DNA from: Acinetobacter towneri DSM 14962 = CIP 107472
Lineage (GTDB): Bacteria > Pseudomonadota > Gammaproteobacteria > Pseudomonadales > Moraxellaceae
Assembly (NCBI RefSeq): GCF_000368785.1
Contig: NZ_KB849691.1
Coordinates: 73,835-137,834, forward strand
DNA length: 64,000 bases
Direction of reading: 5' to 3'
Program-made: the position numbers and the translations under genes
The notes under the pieces: model-generated
What the model saw: the letters and a program-made list of their open reading frames with translations, nothing else
Databases searched by the model: none
What the model was told of the DNA's origin: nothing
In this document: positions 9,120-18,623 of the stretch, in pieces
Layout: each line of letters begins with the position of its first letter
How positions within the stretch are numbered: the first letter of the stretch is position 1

Positions 9120-9860
9120 ATGATAAAGAAACCCAAATACATCACGTGGTGGATTTTCGCCCTCATTTCATTTTTGTTTTTTGTGTTATTACAAATTCCA
9201 GCAGCGTGGTTAATTTCAAAATTTTATAAAAATAATCAGACCTTACATAATGTGAGTGGCAATATCTGGAAGGGGCAAGCCGATTGGCATAAGGGACAGT
9301 TACGTGGTTCTTTAAGTTGGAATACACGTCCTTTAGATTTAGTTTTATTGCGTGTCGCTGCCGATGTTGAAGTGCATAGTGGCAATACTAAACTCGAAGG
9401 CATTGTTGGCTATCGTTTTGGTAGCGTCTTGGTGCAATCTTTAGATGGGCAAGTTGCGCCAGAAACCTTAAAAAGTATTGTGGATTGGCAGTGGCCAAGT
9501 AATGCGATTCAACTCAAAGACATTCATTTGAATTTTAAAAAACAGCAAGGCTTCACAAAAGCCAAAGGACAACTGCAGTGGGCGGGTGGTGAATTGCTGT
9601 ATCGTTTTGCTCAGCGCCAAGACCGTATGAATATCCCCGCGTTAAAAGGCAGCTTGTCCGATGAAAATGGCAAACTGTTATTTGATATTCGCGATCAACG
9701 TGAACAAAAAATGCTGAATATTGCGCTTGATCAAAGCTTGATGCTAGATGTGCAACTCACGCAACGCTTATTGATGAATATCGCCTCTTATGAAGGCAAA
9801 GCGGGCTTAGATACCTATGTGATCAGCACTCGCCAACCTCTATTAAAAGGAGGTTTCTAA
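9120..9860 (+). CDS. gspN: Type II secretion system protein N
   Basis: A 246-residue inner-membrane protein with one N-terminal transmembrane helix (about 11-33) and a periplasmic domain with the GspN pattern (LHNVSGNIWKGQADW followed by LRGSLSWNTRPLDL). GspN is an accessory type II secretion component. The stop codon overlaps the gspC start by 1 nt (TAATG), so the two are coupled. The other gsp genes are not in this window, in keeping with a scattered type II system. The start is taken as the first ATG; the upstream ribosome-binding site is weak. Confidence 0.85.
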   Translation: MIKKPKYITWWIFALISFLFFVLLQIPAAWLISKFYKNNQTLHNVSGNIWKGQADWHKGQLRGSLSWNTRPLDLVLLRVAADVEVHSGNTKLEGIVGYRFGSVLVQSLDGQVAPETLKSIVDWQWPSNAIQLKDIHLNFKKQQGFTKAKGQLQWAGGELLYRFAQRQDRMNIPALKGSLSDENGKLLFDIRDQREQKMLNIALDQSLMLDVQLTQRLLMNIASYEGKAGLDTYVISTRQPLLKGGF

Positions 9861-10699
9861 TGCGTACACTCTCTGAACGATTAGGGAATTTGCACTGGAA
9901 GCAGTTTGATCGTGCTGCGCCAGTATTTTTAGCTTTTTTGATTTTGTATCTGTGTTGGAAACTGGCGAGTTTATTTTGGTGGGTTGTTGCGCCGCCCCAA
10001 GTCATGCAAATTGATCGGGTGGAGTTGGGTTCACAGCAACCACAAATCCCGAATATTACCTCCTTTGCATTGTTTCAAGAACTTGGGCGCAGCAACACTG
10101 CCGATGATCAATTAAATATGACTTTGCAAGGTGTAGTGGTTGGGCAGCCGAGTCAGTTTTCTTCTGCGGTCATTAAAGTGAATGAGGTGGCAGAGCGTTA
10201 CCGTGTGGGTGATGTGATTGATTTGAGTCAGTACCAATTGGCAGAAGTCTACTGGGATCGGGTGATTTTACGTCATAGCAGTGGCGCGACGCGTGAAGTA
10301 TTGTTTAAAGGTATTGAAAATGGTTTAAATCAACCTATCGCACCTTTAATTCCAAGTGGTAATCAAGCTCCTGTAACTGCACCTACGCAGTCCGCACAAC
10401 CGAATAATGCCATTGGACAGGCAGTGCAGCGCATACAGGAAGATCGCGAACAATACTTAAAAGAGATGGGTGTTGAAGCAAATACGGGCAATGGTTATGA
10501 AGTGACTACACGTACGCCAGCCGCTTTAAGAAATAAACTGGGTTTACAGCCAGGTGACCGTATTTTGTCTTTAAATGGGCAAAACGTCGGGCAAGGACAA
10601 AGCGATGCACAATTGCTTGAACAGGCACGTCGTGAAGGTCAAGTGAAATTAGAAATAAAACGTGGTGATCAAGTGATGACCATACAACAAAATTTTTAA
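9860..10699 (+). CDS. gspC: Type II secretion system protein C
   Basis: A 279-residue bitopic inner-membrane protein. It has a short cytoplasmic tail, a transmembrane helix (about 20-40), a periplasmic homology region (about 60-150, LFGELGRS-like segment and LQGVVVG) and a C-terminal PDZ-like domain (about 215-279: LGLQPGDRILSLNGQNV). GspC links the inner-membrane platform to the GspD secretin. It lies between gspN and gspD in one probable operon. A Pro/Gln/Ala-rich linker (about 172-195) joins the two periplasmic domains. Confidence 0.9.
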   Translation: MRTLSERLGNLHWKQFDRAAPVFLAFLILYLCWKLASLFWWVVAPPQVMQIDRVELGSQQPQIPNITSFALFQELGRSNTADDQLNMTLQGVVVGQPSQFSSAVIKVNEVAERYRVGDVIDLSQYQLAEVYWDRVILRHSSGATREVLFKGIENGLNQPIAPLIPSGNQAPVTAPTQSAQPNNAIGQAVQRIQEDREQYLKEMGVEANTGNGYEVTTRTPAALRNKLGLQPGDRILSLNGQNVGQGQSDAQLLEQARREGQVKLEIKRGDQVMTIQQNF

Positions 10700-10759
10700 A
10701 TGGATCGGCATCGTAACTACATGCAGAGACATATTTAGGGTTAGGAAACACAGTAGATT

Positions 10760-13015
10760 ATGGCTTTATTGAATTATGAGCGTCCATTTTGGGCATTACT
10801 GGCTGCTGCACCGCTTGTTGCAATGGTGAGTACTGCAAGTCATGCGCAAACCTGGAAAATTAATTTACGTGATGCGGACTTAACTGCATTTATTAATGAA
10901 GTGGCCGATATTACGGGCAAGAACTTTGCAGTCGATCCGCGTGTGCGTGGCAATGTCACGGTGATTTCCAACAAAGCCCTGAATAAAAATGAAGTCTATG
11001 ACCTGTTTTTAGGCGTATTGAATGTGAATGGTGTGGTGGCAATACCATCAGGCAATACCATTCGCCTTGTACCTGACAGCAATGTAAAAAGCTCAGGCAT
11101 TCCCTATGATGGTCGTCAAAATGCGCGTGGTGACCAAATTGTAACGCGAGTGATTTGGCTAGAAAATACCAATGCCAATGACCTGATTCCTGCTTTACGT
11201 CCGCTCATGCCGCAGTTTGCGCATTTGTCTGCGGTCGGGGGCACCAATGCTCTAATCGTGTCTGATCGTGCCAGTAACATTTATCAGTTAGAAAGCATTA
11301 TTCGTAACCTAGATGGTACGGGGCAAAATGACATTGAAGCGATTAGCCTGCAATCCAGTCAAGCCGAAGAAGTCATTGGCTTGCTTGAGTCGATGAGTTC
11401 GACAGGGGCAGCGAAAGATGTTAAAGGTTCGCGTGTGCGTATTGTGGCGGACAACCGTACCAATCGTATTATCATCAAAGGCGATACCGCAACACGTAAA
11501 CGCATTCGTCAAATGATTGAAATGATGGATGTGCCTGCGGCAGATCGTTTGGGTGGTTTGAAGGTTTTTCGCTTGAAATATGCCAGTGCACAGAATTTAG
11601 CAGAAATATTGCAAGGTCTGGTTTCAGGACAGGCGGTGAGCAGCAGCTCTAATGCAAATAGCAACAGTAACAACAACAGTGCTAGTAATTTAAGCAGCAC
11701 CAATAACAACACAGGTAATTCATCGACTATTTCCACCCCAAGTATTAATTTGGGTGGCAGCTCGAATAGCAACAATCAAAACAACATCACCAGTTTTAAT
11801 GGTAATGGTGTCAGTATTATTGCCGATGGCTCGCAAAATGCTTTGGTGGTCAAAGCCGATCTGCAGTTGATGCGTGAAATTGAATCGGCCATTCAGCAAC
11901 TAGATACCCGTCGTCAACAAGTGTTGATTGAAGCTGCGATTATAGAAGTGGAAGGTACTGATGCCGACCAATTGGGTGTGCAGTGGGCATTGGGCGATTT
12001 AAGCAGCGGTATCGGTCTAATTAATTTTGACAATATTGGTGCAAGTTTAAAAAATGTTGCTGCAGGCTATTTAACTGGTGGTGCAGCAGGCGCAGGCAGT
12101 GCGATTGGTGCAGGTACGTCATTGGTGTTGGGTGATTATCGTGAAGGTCGTGATGGTTCACGCAAGCTATATGGTGCGATGATTCAGGCCTTGAAGGAAA
12201 AAACCAAATCCAATTTATTGTCTACGCCATCTATTGTGACCATGGACAATGAAGAAGCCTATATTGTGGTTGGTGAAAACGTTCCTTTTGTAACAGGTTC
12301 ATTATCTACCAATGGTGGTGTGGCAAATCCGTATACCACTATTGAACGTAAAGATGTCGGGGTTACTTTAAAAGTCGTGCCACATATTGGTGAAGGCGGA
12401 ACACTACGCTTGGAAGTTGAACAAGAAGTGTCAGATGTCAAAGCCAATAAAGGTCAGGCGCAGGATTTAGTCACCAGCAAACGCGCAATTAAAACTTCTA
12501 TTTTGGCCGAGCACGGACAAACCATTGTCTTAGGTGGCTTAATTTCTGATAACTCGGTTTATAGTCGTCAGGCTGTGCCAGGTTTGGGTGCTATTCCAGG
12601 GTTGGGGCGTTTATTCCGTTCCGATGGTCAATCTAATCAAAAACGTAATTTATTGATTTTTATTCACCCAACCATTGTGGGAGATAGTCAGGATATTCGC
12701 CGTATTTCGCAGCAGCGTTATAGCCAATTGTATAGCCTTCAGTTGGCAATGGATGCCGATGGTAGCTTTGCTAAACTGCCTGAGAATGTTAGCGATGTTT
12801 ATCAGCAGCGTTTGCCTGTATCTCGAGTTGCGCCGCAAACAGGAACTTATCAAACCTTACCATCAGCAGTGTCTGCAAACCGCACAGCAACGGTGGTGAG
12901 CACCCCTGTTGCGATTGAGCCTGCGGTACAGCGCCAAAACGTAGTTTTGCCGCAGCAGGAAGTCAGCAAAACTAAAAATACAGTCACTACGACCACAATT
13001 CGCGCTACACCTTAA
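10760..13015 (+). CDS. gspD: Type II secretion system secretin
   Basis: A 751-residue outer-membrane secretin, the channel of the type II system. It has a signal peptide (cleavage near residues 28-30, SHA-Q), then N0-N3 domains beginning WKINLRDADLTAFINEVADITGKNF. A Ser/Asn-rich spacer (about 290-348) interrupts N3, and the secretin core has LLSTPSIVTMDNEEA, VGENVPFVTG and VPGLGAIPGLGRLF. A C-terminal extension of about 90 residues rich in Val/Thr/Gln follows the core and may bind a pilotin. It lies 60 nt after gspC. Confidence 0.95.
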   Translation: MALLNYERPFWALLAAAPLVAMVSTASHAQTWKINLRDADLTAFINEVADITGKNFAVDPRVRGNVTVISNKALNKNEVYDLFLGVLNVNGVVAIPSGNTIRLVPDSNVKSSGIPYDGRQNARGDQIVTRVIWLENTNANDLIPALRPLMPQFAHLSAVGGTNALIVSDRASNIYQLESIIRNLDGTGQNDIEAISLQSSQAEEVIGLLESMSSTGAAKDVKGSRVRIVADNRTNRIIIKGDTATRKRIRQMIEMMDVPAADRLGGLKVFRLKYASAQNLAEILQGLVSGQAVSSSSNANSNSNNNSASNLSSTNNNTGNSSTISTPSINLGGSSNSNNQNNITSFNGNGVSIIADGSQNALVVKADLQLMREIESAIQQLDTRRQQVLIEAAIIEVEGTDADQLGVQWALGDLSSGIGLINFDNIGASLKNVAAGYLTGGAAGAGSAIGAGTSLVLGDYREGRDGSRKLYGAMIQALKEKTKSNLLSTPSIVTMDNEEAYIVVGENVPFVTGSLSTNGGVANPYTTIERKDVGVTLKVVPHIGEGGTLRLEVEQEVSDVKANKGQAQDLVTSKRAIKTSILAEHGQTIVLGGLISDNSVYSRQAVPGLGAIPGLGRLFRSDGQSNQKRNLLIFIHPTIVGDSQDIRRISQQRYSQLYSLQLAMDADGSFAKLPENVSDVYQQRLPVSRVAPQTGTYQTLPSAVSANRTATVVSTPVAIEPAVQRQNVVLPQQEVSKTKNTVTTTTIRATP

Positions 13016-13084
13016 TCGTATCCTGCGCAGATTGTGGTTGAGGGCATGTTATGATGTCGCCAAATCACACGAGAGAAGTTATTT

Positions 13085-13735
13085 ATGACTTGGAAAATAC
13101 AAGCAATTAGCGGTGAATTTACTGGCCAAGAAATTAGTATCGACCGTGATATGTTGGTGGGGCGTCATCAAAGTGCAGATTTGGTGCTGCAATCGGCAGA
13201 AATTTCACGTAAACATGCGGCTTTTTTACTTAAAGAACAAGCGCTGTATGTGCAAGATTTAAATTCTTCCAACGGCACTTTTGTAAATGATTTACGCATT
13301 GCCGATGAAACCTTACTTAAAGAAGGTGATATCGTCCAATTTGCCAGCTTAAAGTTTTCAGTATTTGCGCCTGCGGTTGAATTGGAACATGCGGCAGATG
13401 TCGCCGAAACTGCTGAAAAAGTCACAGCACAAACAGAAAAAACACCTGCACAGCAAATGAACGAGCAGGGAATGCCTGAATTGAATCAACGTGACAGTTC
13501 TGTGCAATTAAACCGTGATGGTATGCCGCAAGGCGTGGCAGTACCAAAACCAGCACCTATTCCAGAAGGCGTGGATATTCATGCAGTTCCAGCAGAGCCA
13601 ACACCTGTGTCTGTCGAGCAGCCTGTTTCTCGTGTGGAACAAGAGAAAGAACAGCAAAAAAATGCTTCTGTTGGCTTGATTTCACTGATTGTCTTGGTGA
13701 TTTTGGCAGTTTTGGCTTGGCTATTGTTTAAATAA
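13085..13735 (+). CDS. FHA-domain membrane protein
   Basis: A 216-residue protein. The N-terminal forkhead-associated domain (about 20-75) shows VGRHQSADLVL, SRKHA and LNSSNGTFVN, the GR/SxxH/NG residues that bind phosphothreonine. A Pro/Ala/Gln/Glu-rich linker (about 105-190) leads to a single C-terminal membrane helix (about 196-215). The architecture suggests a tail-anchored phosphopeptide-binding adaptor facing the cytoplasm. No kinase or phosphatase is adjacent. It follows gspD by 69 nt but a functional link to secretion is unproven. Confidence 0.85.
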   Translation: MTWKIQAISGEFTGQEISIDRDMLVGRHQSADLVLQSAEISRKHAAFLLKEQALYVQDLNSSNGTFVNDLRIADETLLKEGDIVQFASLKFSVFAPAVELEHAADVAETAEKVTAQTEKTPAQQMNEQGMPELNQRDSSVQLNRDGMPQGVAVPKPAPIPEGVDIHAVPAEPTPVSVEQPVSRVEQEKEQQKNASVGLISLIVLVILAVLAWLLFK

Positions 13736-13796
13736 GCAGCCTTTGCTTTACAATCAAGGCATGCGATCGCATGCCTTTGTTCATTTAGGGGGAAGA

Positions 13797-14468
13797 ATGT
13801 CTATTGCTCAGCTTGATACACGTCAAGTCATTTTATTTGATTTAGATGGCACTTTGGTCGATTCTGCGACAGATTTATACCGCGCCATGAACATGAGTTT
13901 AAATGCACTGCAACTGCCTTTGGTAACACTGGAACAAGTGCGAACTTGGGTGGGGAAGGGAACTGCGGTATTTTGCAATAGTGTCTTATCGCACTTAATG
14001 GGCGAAGTTCATCCTGAACAGCAACAACAGCTACTGAACACCTTCTTAGAAATTTATAATGCCGATCCGTGTATCGACACACAACCATTCCCGGGCATTA
14101 TTGAATTTTTGGACTGGGCAAAAGCACAACAAAAAACCTTAGTTTGTGTGACCAATAAACCTGAACTACCTGCTCGTGCCATTGTTGAAGCATTAGAGAT
14201 GCAACACTATTTTGCTGATGTGATTGGTGGAGATCGCTTTGAGGAGCGTAAACCACACCCGCGTCAATTGCTGCATTGTGTTGAACATTATCAAGTGGAG
14301 AAGTCTCAAGTCTTGATGATTGGTGATTCTTCTAATGATGTTGAAGCCGCGCGTCGAGCGGGGATTGATTGTATTGTGGTCAGCTACGGCTATAATCATG
14401 GTGAGCCGATTGCCAATTGTCAGCCGCAACAAATTGTGGATAATTTAACTGAATTGTTAAATATTTAA
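13797..14468 (+). CDS. gph: Phosphoglycolate phosphatase (HAD superfamily)
   Basis: The HAD hydrolase motifs are all visible: motif I FDLDGTLVDS, motif II VTNKP, and the C-terminal KPHP with GDSSNDVEAARRAG. Gph removes 2-phosphoglycolate formed during repair of oxidised DNA ends. The frame is open to a TTG at 13743, but the ATG at 13797, preceded by an AGGGGGAAG ribosome-binding site, gives a normal 223-residue protein. Placement immediately before trpE is the order seen in pseudomonads and their relatives. Substrate assignment is by family, as HAD enzymes are easily misassigned. Confidence 0.85.
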   Translation: MSIAQLDTRQVILFDLDGTLVDSATDLYRAMNMSLNALQLPLVTLEQVRTWVGKGTAVFCNSVLSHLMGEVHPEQQQQLLNTFLEIYNADPCIDTQPFPGIIEFLDWAKAQQKTLVCVTNKPELPARAIVEALEMQHYFADVIGGDRFEERKPHPRQLLHCVEHYQVEKSQVLMIGDSSNDVEAARRAGIDCIVVSYGYNHGEPIANCQPQQIVDNLTELLNI

Positions 14469-14517
14469 GATTCAAAAATTAAATAATTTTACGCTAATTG
14501 CTATAAAGGATATCAAT

Positions 14518-14559
14518 ATGAGTCAGGCTGTAATGCCCATATTTCGATGGCGACGCTAG
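14518..14559 (+). CDS. Putative trpE leader peptide (13 residues)
   Basis: A mini-ORF reading MSQAVMPIFRWRR, with an AAGGA ribosome-binding site about 8 nt upstream of its ATG, lies between gph and trpE. It has one Trp codon (TGG 14548-14550) followed by two Arg codons and a stop. The Trp codon overlaps the left arm of a perfect 11-bp inverted repeat, so the reading ribosome could control folding of the trpE leader. It has fewer Trp codons than classical trp leader peptides. The position and ribosome-binding site are seen directly; the regulatory role is inferred. Confidence 0.5.
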   Translation: MSQAVMPIFRWRR

Positions 14560-14616
14560 TCAATCTACAACCGTCCTTCACTTCGTCTTATCGAAAACAT
14601 TGCTACATCGAAATAT
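14539..14616 (+). promoter_or_regulatory. trpE leader hairpin next to the ribosome-binding site
   Basis: ATATTTCGATG (14539-14549) pairs perfectly with CATCGAAATAT (14606-14616). The right arm ends 1 nt before the GAGAG (14618-14622) that serves as trpE ribosome-binding site. A competing partner, ATCGAAA (14590-14596), can pair with TTTCGAT (14542-14548) instead. No U-tract follows, so if this is an attenuator it more likely acts on translation than as an intrinsic terminator. The left arm lies inside the mini-ORF at 14518-14559. Confidence 0.5.
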
Positions 14617-14628
14617 AGAGAGCTTCAC

Positions 14629-16122
14629 ATGACCACTCTGACTCAATTTGAACAACTTAAAGCAGCAGGCTACAACCTCATTCCTGTATATCGCCAGCGT
14701 TTGGCCGATACCGAAACTCCATTGTCGGTATTTGCACGTTTGAAGCAGCATCAACAAGCCTATTTGTTTGAGTCTGTAGAAGGTGGTGAAAACTGGGCAC
14801 GTTATTCAATTATTGGTTTGGGTGAATCTACAGTTTTCTCCTGTAATGCGGGTGAACTCACCATCCAACATGCTGACGGTTCAATCGAAAAACAAACTCG
14901 TGCACAGCCGTTTCAGTATATCCGCGATTTTCAAGCGCAATTTAAAGTGCCTACGCAAGCTGACTTGCCTGAATTGCCAAGCTTTACAGGTGGTTTGGTG
15001 GGTTATTTTGGTTACGATGCAGTGCGTTATATCGAACCGCGTTTAAAAAACGTGCCTGCAGCAGATCCAGTCGGTTTGCCTGATATTTGGATGATGTTGT
15101 CTAAAACAGTCATCGTGTTTGATAACTTAAAAGATACCTTGTTCTTAATTGTGCATGCCGATGCAGCGCAGGCAGATGCTTATGACAAGGCACAACAACA
15201 ACTCGATGCACTAGAAGAAATTTTAGCAACCCCGATTAGTCTAAAAGCAGAAAAACATACGCCACCACATTTTGAATCGCTTACAGGCAAAGAAAAATTC
15301 TTGGCGACCATTGATACCGTCAAAGAATACATTCGTGCAGGCGATGTTATGCAAGTGGTGCCTGGACATCGCATGGTGTCAGATTTTGATGGTGAGTCGT
15401 TACAGGTTTATCGTGCTTTGCGCCATCTCAACCCATCGCCGTACTTATTCTTGGTACAAGGCAAAACTTTGGGCGATGATCAGCCGTTTCATATTGTCGG
15501 CTCATCACCTGAAATTTTATCGCGTTTGGAAAATGGTATTGCCACTGTGCGTCCTTTAGCAGGTACACGCCCGCGCGGTAAAACCAAAGAAGAAGATTTG
15601 GCACTTGAGCAAGATTTGTTGTCGGATGAAAAAGAAATTGCCGAACACTTAATGCTGATTGACTTGGGGCGTAATGATGTCGGGCGTATCGCCAAAATTG
15701 GTAAAGTACAAGTGACTGATCAAATGGTGATCGAGCGTTATTCGCATGTCATGCATATTGTGTCCAATGTGCAAGGTGAAGTGCGTGACGATGTCGATGC
15801 TTTGGATGTTTTTCAGGCAACTTTCCCTGCAGGGACACTTTCGGGTGCACCAAAAATTCGTGCCATGGAAATTATTGATGAAGTTGAGCCTGTAAAACGT
15901 GGTGTTTTTGGTGGTGCTGTTGGTTATTTAGGCTGGCATGGCGAAATGGACATGTCGATTGCGATTCGTACCTGTGTTATTCGTCAAAATAAGGTCTATG
16001 TGCAGGCAGGCGCAGGTCTAGTTGCGGACTCAAATCCTGAATCTGAATGGAATGAAACCCAAATAAAAGCTCGCGCAGTGATCAAAGCGGTTGAATTATC
16101 ATCAAATGGATTGATTTTATGA
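14629..16122 (+). CDS. trpE: Anthranilate synthase component I
   Basis: This enzyme converts chorismate to anthranilate, the first committed step of tryptophan synthesis, using ammonia delivered by the glutaminase subunit (trpG, not in this window). The 497-residue length is normal. Visible chorismate-binding signatures are PFHIVGSSPEIL, RPLAGTRPRGKT, the LMLIDLGRNDVGRIA segment, FPAGTLSGAPKIRAMEIID and the C-terminal QAGAGLVADSNPESEWNE. The N-terminal LESVEGGENWARYS-type region probably contributes to the Trp feedback site. It stands apart from the other trp genes, and the leader immediately upstream suggests its own control. Confidence 0.96.
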   Translation: MTTLTQFEQLKAAGYNLIPVYRQRLADTETPLSVFARLKQHQQAYLFESVEGGENWARYSIIGLGESTVFSCNAGELTIQHADGSIEKQTRAQPFQYIRDFQAQFKVPTQADLPELPSFTGGLVGYFGYDAVRYIEPRLKNVPAADPVGLPDIWMMLSKTVIVFDNLKDTLFLIVHADAAQADAYDKAQQQLDALEEILATPISLKAEKHTPPHFESLTGKEKFLATIDTVKEYIRAGDVMQVVPGHRMVSDFDGESLQVYRALRHLNPSPYLFLVQGKTLGDDQPFHIVGSSPEILSRLENGIATVRPLAGTRPRGKTKEEDLALEQDLLSDEKEIAEHLMLIDLGRNDVGRIAKIGKVQVTDQMVIERYSHVMHIVSNVQGEVRDDVDALDVFQATFPAGTLSGAPKIRAMEIIDEVEPVKRGVFGGAVGYLGWHGEMDMSIAIRTCVIRQNKVYVQAGAGLVADSNPESEWNETQIKARAVIKAVELSSNGLIL

Positions 16123-16151
16123 GTTTTTAGCGTTTTTTTTGAAAAAAACAC

Positions 16152-16179
16152 TTGCACGGATTTCAAGTTTTGCTAAACT
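16152..16179 (+). promoter_or_regulatory. Candidate promoter of the tRNA-tuf transcript
   Basis: TTGCAC (16152-16157) and TAAACT (16174-16179) are spaced by 16 bp and end about 40 nt before tRNA-Thr. This fits a sigma70 promoter for the four tRNAs and possibly tuf. By-eye call only. Confidence 0.5.
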
Positions 16180-16220
16180 GCACACCGTTCCGATACGAAA
16201 CGTACGAAACACTAAGAAAC

Positions 16221-16296
<76 letters not shown>

Positions 16297-16351
16297 TCTT
16301 AGGGAGTTTAAGTTGTTAAGTAAAGAACGAACACTGAGTAAGTGTGAAAAT

Positions 16352-16435
16352 GGTGGGATTCCCGAGCGGTCAAAGGGAGCAGACTGTAACTCTGCCGCGT
16401 AAGCTTCGAAGGTTCGAATCCTTCTCCCACCACCA
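16352..16435 (+). tRNA. tRNA-Tyr (anticodon GTA)
   Basis: An 84-nt class II tRNA with a long variable arm and encoded CCA. The acceptor GGTGGGA pairs with TCCCACC, and the anticodon arm GCAGA-CTGTAAC-TCTGC gives GTA. It is second in the four-tRNA cluster. Confidence 0.97.
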
Positions 16436-16471
16436 TTAACTTCGATAGAAGTGGTAATTACCAACATAGAT

Positions 16472-16547
16472 GCGGGAGTAGCTCAGTTGGTAGAGCGGCA
16501 GCCTTCCAAGCTGCATGTCGCGAGTTCGATCCTCGTCTCCCGCTCCA
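16472..16547 (+). tRNA. tRNA-Gly (anticodon TCC)
   Basis: A 76-nt tRNA with encoded CCA. The acceptor GCGGGAG pairs with CTCCCGC, and the anticodon arm GCAGC-CTTCCAA-GCTGC gives TCC. It is third in the cluster. Confidence 0.97.
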
Positions 16548-16561
16548 TCGAAGGATTTGTC

Positions 16562-16636
<75 letters not shown>

Positions 16637-16784
16637 GATACAGTTTAGCGATTATTCGCACAAGATTTTCAAAAAGCAGGCTTATTAGTCTGCTTTTCAA
16701 GTATTAGGTGTCTAGTTTTTTAGGCGATATGTCGGGGCAGAGTTTTACTCAGCATTGTGTTCGACGTAAACGAGGAAGATGAAC

Positions 16785-17975
16785 ATGGCTAAGGCTAAGT
16801 TTGAACGTAATAAGCCACACGTTAACGTGGGCACAATCGGTCACGTTGACCATGGTAAAACAACTTTAACAGCTGCGATTGCTACAGTATGTGCACGTAA
16901 GTTTGGTGGTGAAGCGAAAGATTACGCTGCTATCGACTCTGCACCAGAAGAAAAAGCACGTGGTATTACAATTAATACTTCTCACGTAGAATACGACTCT
17001 CCAACTCGTCACTACGCGCACGTAGACTGCCCAGGTCACGCCGACTATGTTAAAAACATGATCACTGGTGCTGCTCAGATGGATGGTGCGATCCTTGTTT
17101 GTTCAGCGACTGATGGTCCAATGCCACAAACTCGTGAACACATCCTTCTTTCTCGTCAGGTAGGTGTACCTTACATCATCGTATTCTTAAACAAATGCGA
17201 TATCGTAGACGACGAAGAGTTAATCGAATTAGTTGAAATGGAAGTTCGTGAACTTCTTTCTACTTACGACTTCCCAGGCGACGACACTCCAGTAATCCGT
17301 GGTTCAGCACTTGCTGCACTTAACGGTGAATCAGGTCAATATGGTGAAGATGCTGTAGTTGCTCTTGTTGAAGCGCTTGATACTTACATCCCAGAGCCAG
17401 TACGTGCAATCGACCAAGCATTCTTAATGCCAATCGAAGACGTATTCTCTATTTCTGGTCGTGGTACAGTAGTAACTGGTCGTGTAGAAACTGGTATCGT
17501 GAAAGTAGGCGAAGAAGTTGAAATCGTTGGTATCAAAGACACAGTTAAAACAACTGTAACTGGCGTAGAAATGTTCCGTAAACTTCTTGACGAAGGTCGT
17601 GCGGGCGAGAACTGTGGTGTTCTTTTACGTGGTACTAAGCGTGAAGACGTACAACGTGGTCAAGTACTTGCTAAGCCAGGTACAATCAAGCCACACACTA
17701 AATTCGATGCGGAAGTATACGTACTTTCTAAAGAAGAGGGTGGTCGTCACACTCCATTCCTTAACGGTTACCGTCCACAATTCTATTTCCGTACAACTGA
17801 CGTAACTGGTGCAATCCAGTTGAAAGAAGGCGTTGAAATGGTAATGCCAGGTGACAACGTTGAAATGTCAGTAGAATTAATCCACCCAATCGCAATGGAC
17901 CCAGGTCTACGTTTTGCGATCCGTGAAGGTGGTCGTACTGTAGGTGCGGGTGTTGTTGCTAAAGTAACAGCATAA
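16785..17975 (+). CDS. tuf: Elongation factor Tu
   Basis: The GTPase that carries aminoacyl-tRNA to the ribosome. From the ATG at 16785 the protein has the normal 396 residues and begins [12 protein letters not shown]. An upstream in-frame ATG at 16779 would add only Met-Asn and is less likely. The G-domain motifs [17 protein letters not shown] and NKCDIVDD are intact, and the C-terminal beta-barrel domains end [10 protein letters not shown]. Codon use is strongly biased, as expected for an abundant protein. Its place after the thr-tyr-gly-thr tRNAs corresponds to tufB of E. coli; whether a second tuf copy exists elsewhere cannot be seen. Confidence 0.98.
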   Translation: MAKAKFERNKPHVNVGTIGHVDHGKTTLTAAIATVCARKFGGEAKDYAAIDSAPEEKARGITINTSHVEYDSPTRHYAHVDCPGHADYVKNMITGAAQMDGAILVCSATDGPMPQTREHILLSRQVGVPYIIVFLNKCDIVDDEELIELVEMEVRELLSTYDFPGDDTPVIRGSALAALNGESGQYGEDAVVALVEALDTYIPEPVRAIDQAFLMPIEDVFSISGRGTVVTGRVETGIVKVGEEVEIVGIKDTVKTTVTGVEMFRKLLDEGRAGENCGVLLRGTKREDVQRGQVLAKPGTIKPHTKFDAEVYVLSKEEGGRHTPFLNGYRPQFYFRTTDVTGAIQLKEGVEMVMPGDNVEMSVELIHPIAMDPGLRFAIREGGRTVGAGVVAKVTA

Positions 17976-18026
17976 TTATAGAATGTGTTAAACAGGTCGA
18001 GAGCTTTGGCTCTCGTTCTGTTTTGT

Positions 18027-18102
18027 AGGTCAGTAGTTCAATTGGTAGAGCGTCGGTCTCCAAAACCGAATGTTGGGGGTTCGAGTCCCTCCTGGCCTGC
18101 CA
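18027..18102 (+). tRNA. tRNA-Trp (anticodon CCA)
   Basis: A 76-nt tRNA with encoded CCA. The acceptor AGGTCAG pairs with CTGGCCT (one T-G pair), and the anticodon arm TCGGT-CTCCAAA-ACCGA gives CCA. It lies between tuf and secE, as in other gammaproteobacteria. Confidence 0.97.
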
Positions 18103-18118
18103 CTTTTTTTAAAAAAGC

Positions 18119-18146
18119 TTGATGTCGGCTAATCTAGTCATATAAT
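18119..18146 (+). promoter_or_regulatory. Sigma70-type promoter of secE-nusG
   Basis: TTGATG (18119-18124) and a perfect TATAAT (18141-18146) with a 16-bp spacer lie about 30 nt upstream of the secE start. The short leader suggests secE-nusG is transcribed from here independently of tuf. By-eye call. Confidence 0.65.
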
Positions 18147-18175
18147 AAGTCGCGAATTCTACGACGAGTACAAAA

Positions 18176-18616
18176 ATGTCGAATGATAAATCGCGTGACG
18201 CATTAAGCGACGCGCCAATCCCTCAAAGAAATAATTCTGCTGAAGTTGTTCAATCGAGTTCTCCATTAGACTACGTGTTGTGGGGTATCGCTTTGATTTT
18301 ATTCATCGCTTCGATGATGGTGAATCAGCATCTTCCTGCGTATTGGGCACCAGCCAATGATATTTGGGTGCGTGTTGGGGTAATTTTGGCTTGTATCGTT
18401 GTGGCTTTAGGTTTATTATACGCCACCCATCAAGGCAAAGGCTTTGTTCGTTTGCTTAAAGATTCACGTATTGAGTTACGTCGAGTCACTTGGCCTACTA
18501 AACAGGAAACTGTAACAACGTCATGGCATGTATTGATTGTTGTTGTAGTCACTTCAATTGTATTGTGGTGTTTTGACTATTTGTTAGGCTGGGCAATCAA
18601 GTTAATTATCGGGTAA
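18176..18616 (+). CDS. secE: Preprotein translocase subunit SecE
   Basis: A 146-residue inner-membrane subunit of the SecYEG channel. It has three hydrophobic segments (about 34-50, 61-81 and 117-140) like the E. coli protein, and the conserved cytoplasmic hinge [13 protein letters not shown] (about 100-112) before the last helix. It lies 8 nt before nusG, the near-universal secE-nusG arrangement. The start follows a promoter at 18119-18146 closely. Confidence 0.96.
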   Translation: MSNDKSRDALSDAPIPQRNNSAEVVQSSSPLDYVLWGIALILFIASMMVNQHLPAYWAPANDIWVRVGVILACIVVALGLLYATHQGKGFVRLLKDSRIELRRVTWPTKQETVTTSWHVLIVVVVTSIVLWCFDYLLGWAIKLIIG

Positions 18617-18623
18617 AAGAGCT

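Noticed and set aside
11636..11810. Ser/Asn-rich stretch of gspD as a recombination or frameshift scar
   Set aside because: The frame is intact and such low-complexity spacers occur in the N3 loop of secretins.
16132..16150. T8/A7 hairpin after trpE as a terminator
   Set aside because: The stem is only A-T pairs with a GAAA loop; too weak to call an intrinsic terminator with confidence.
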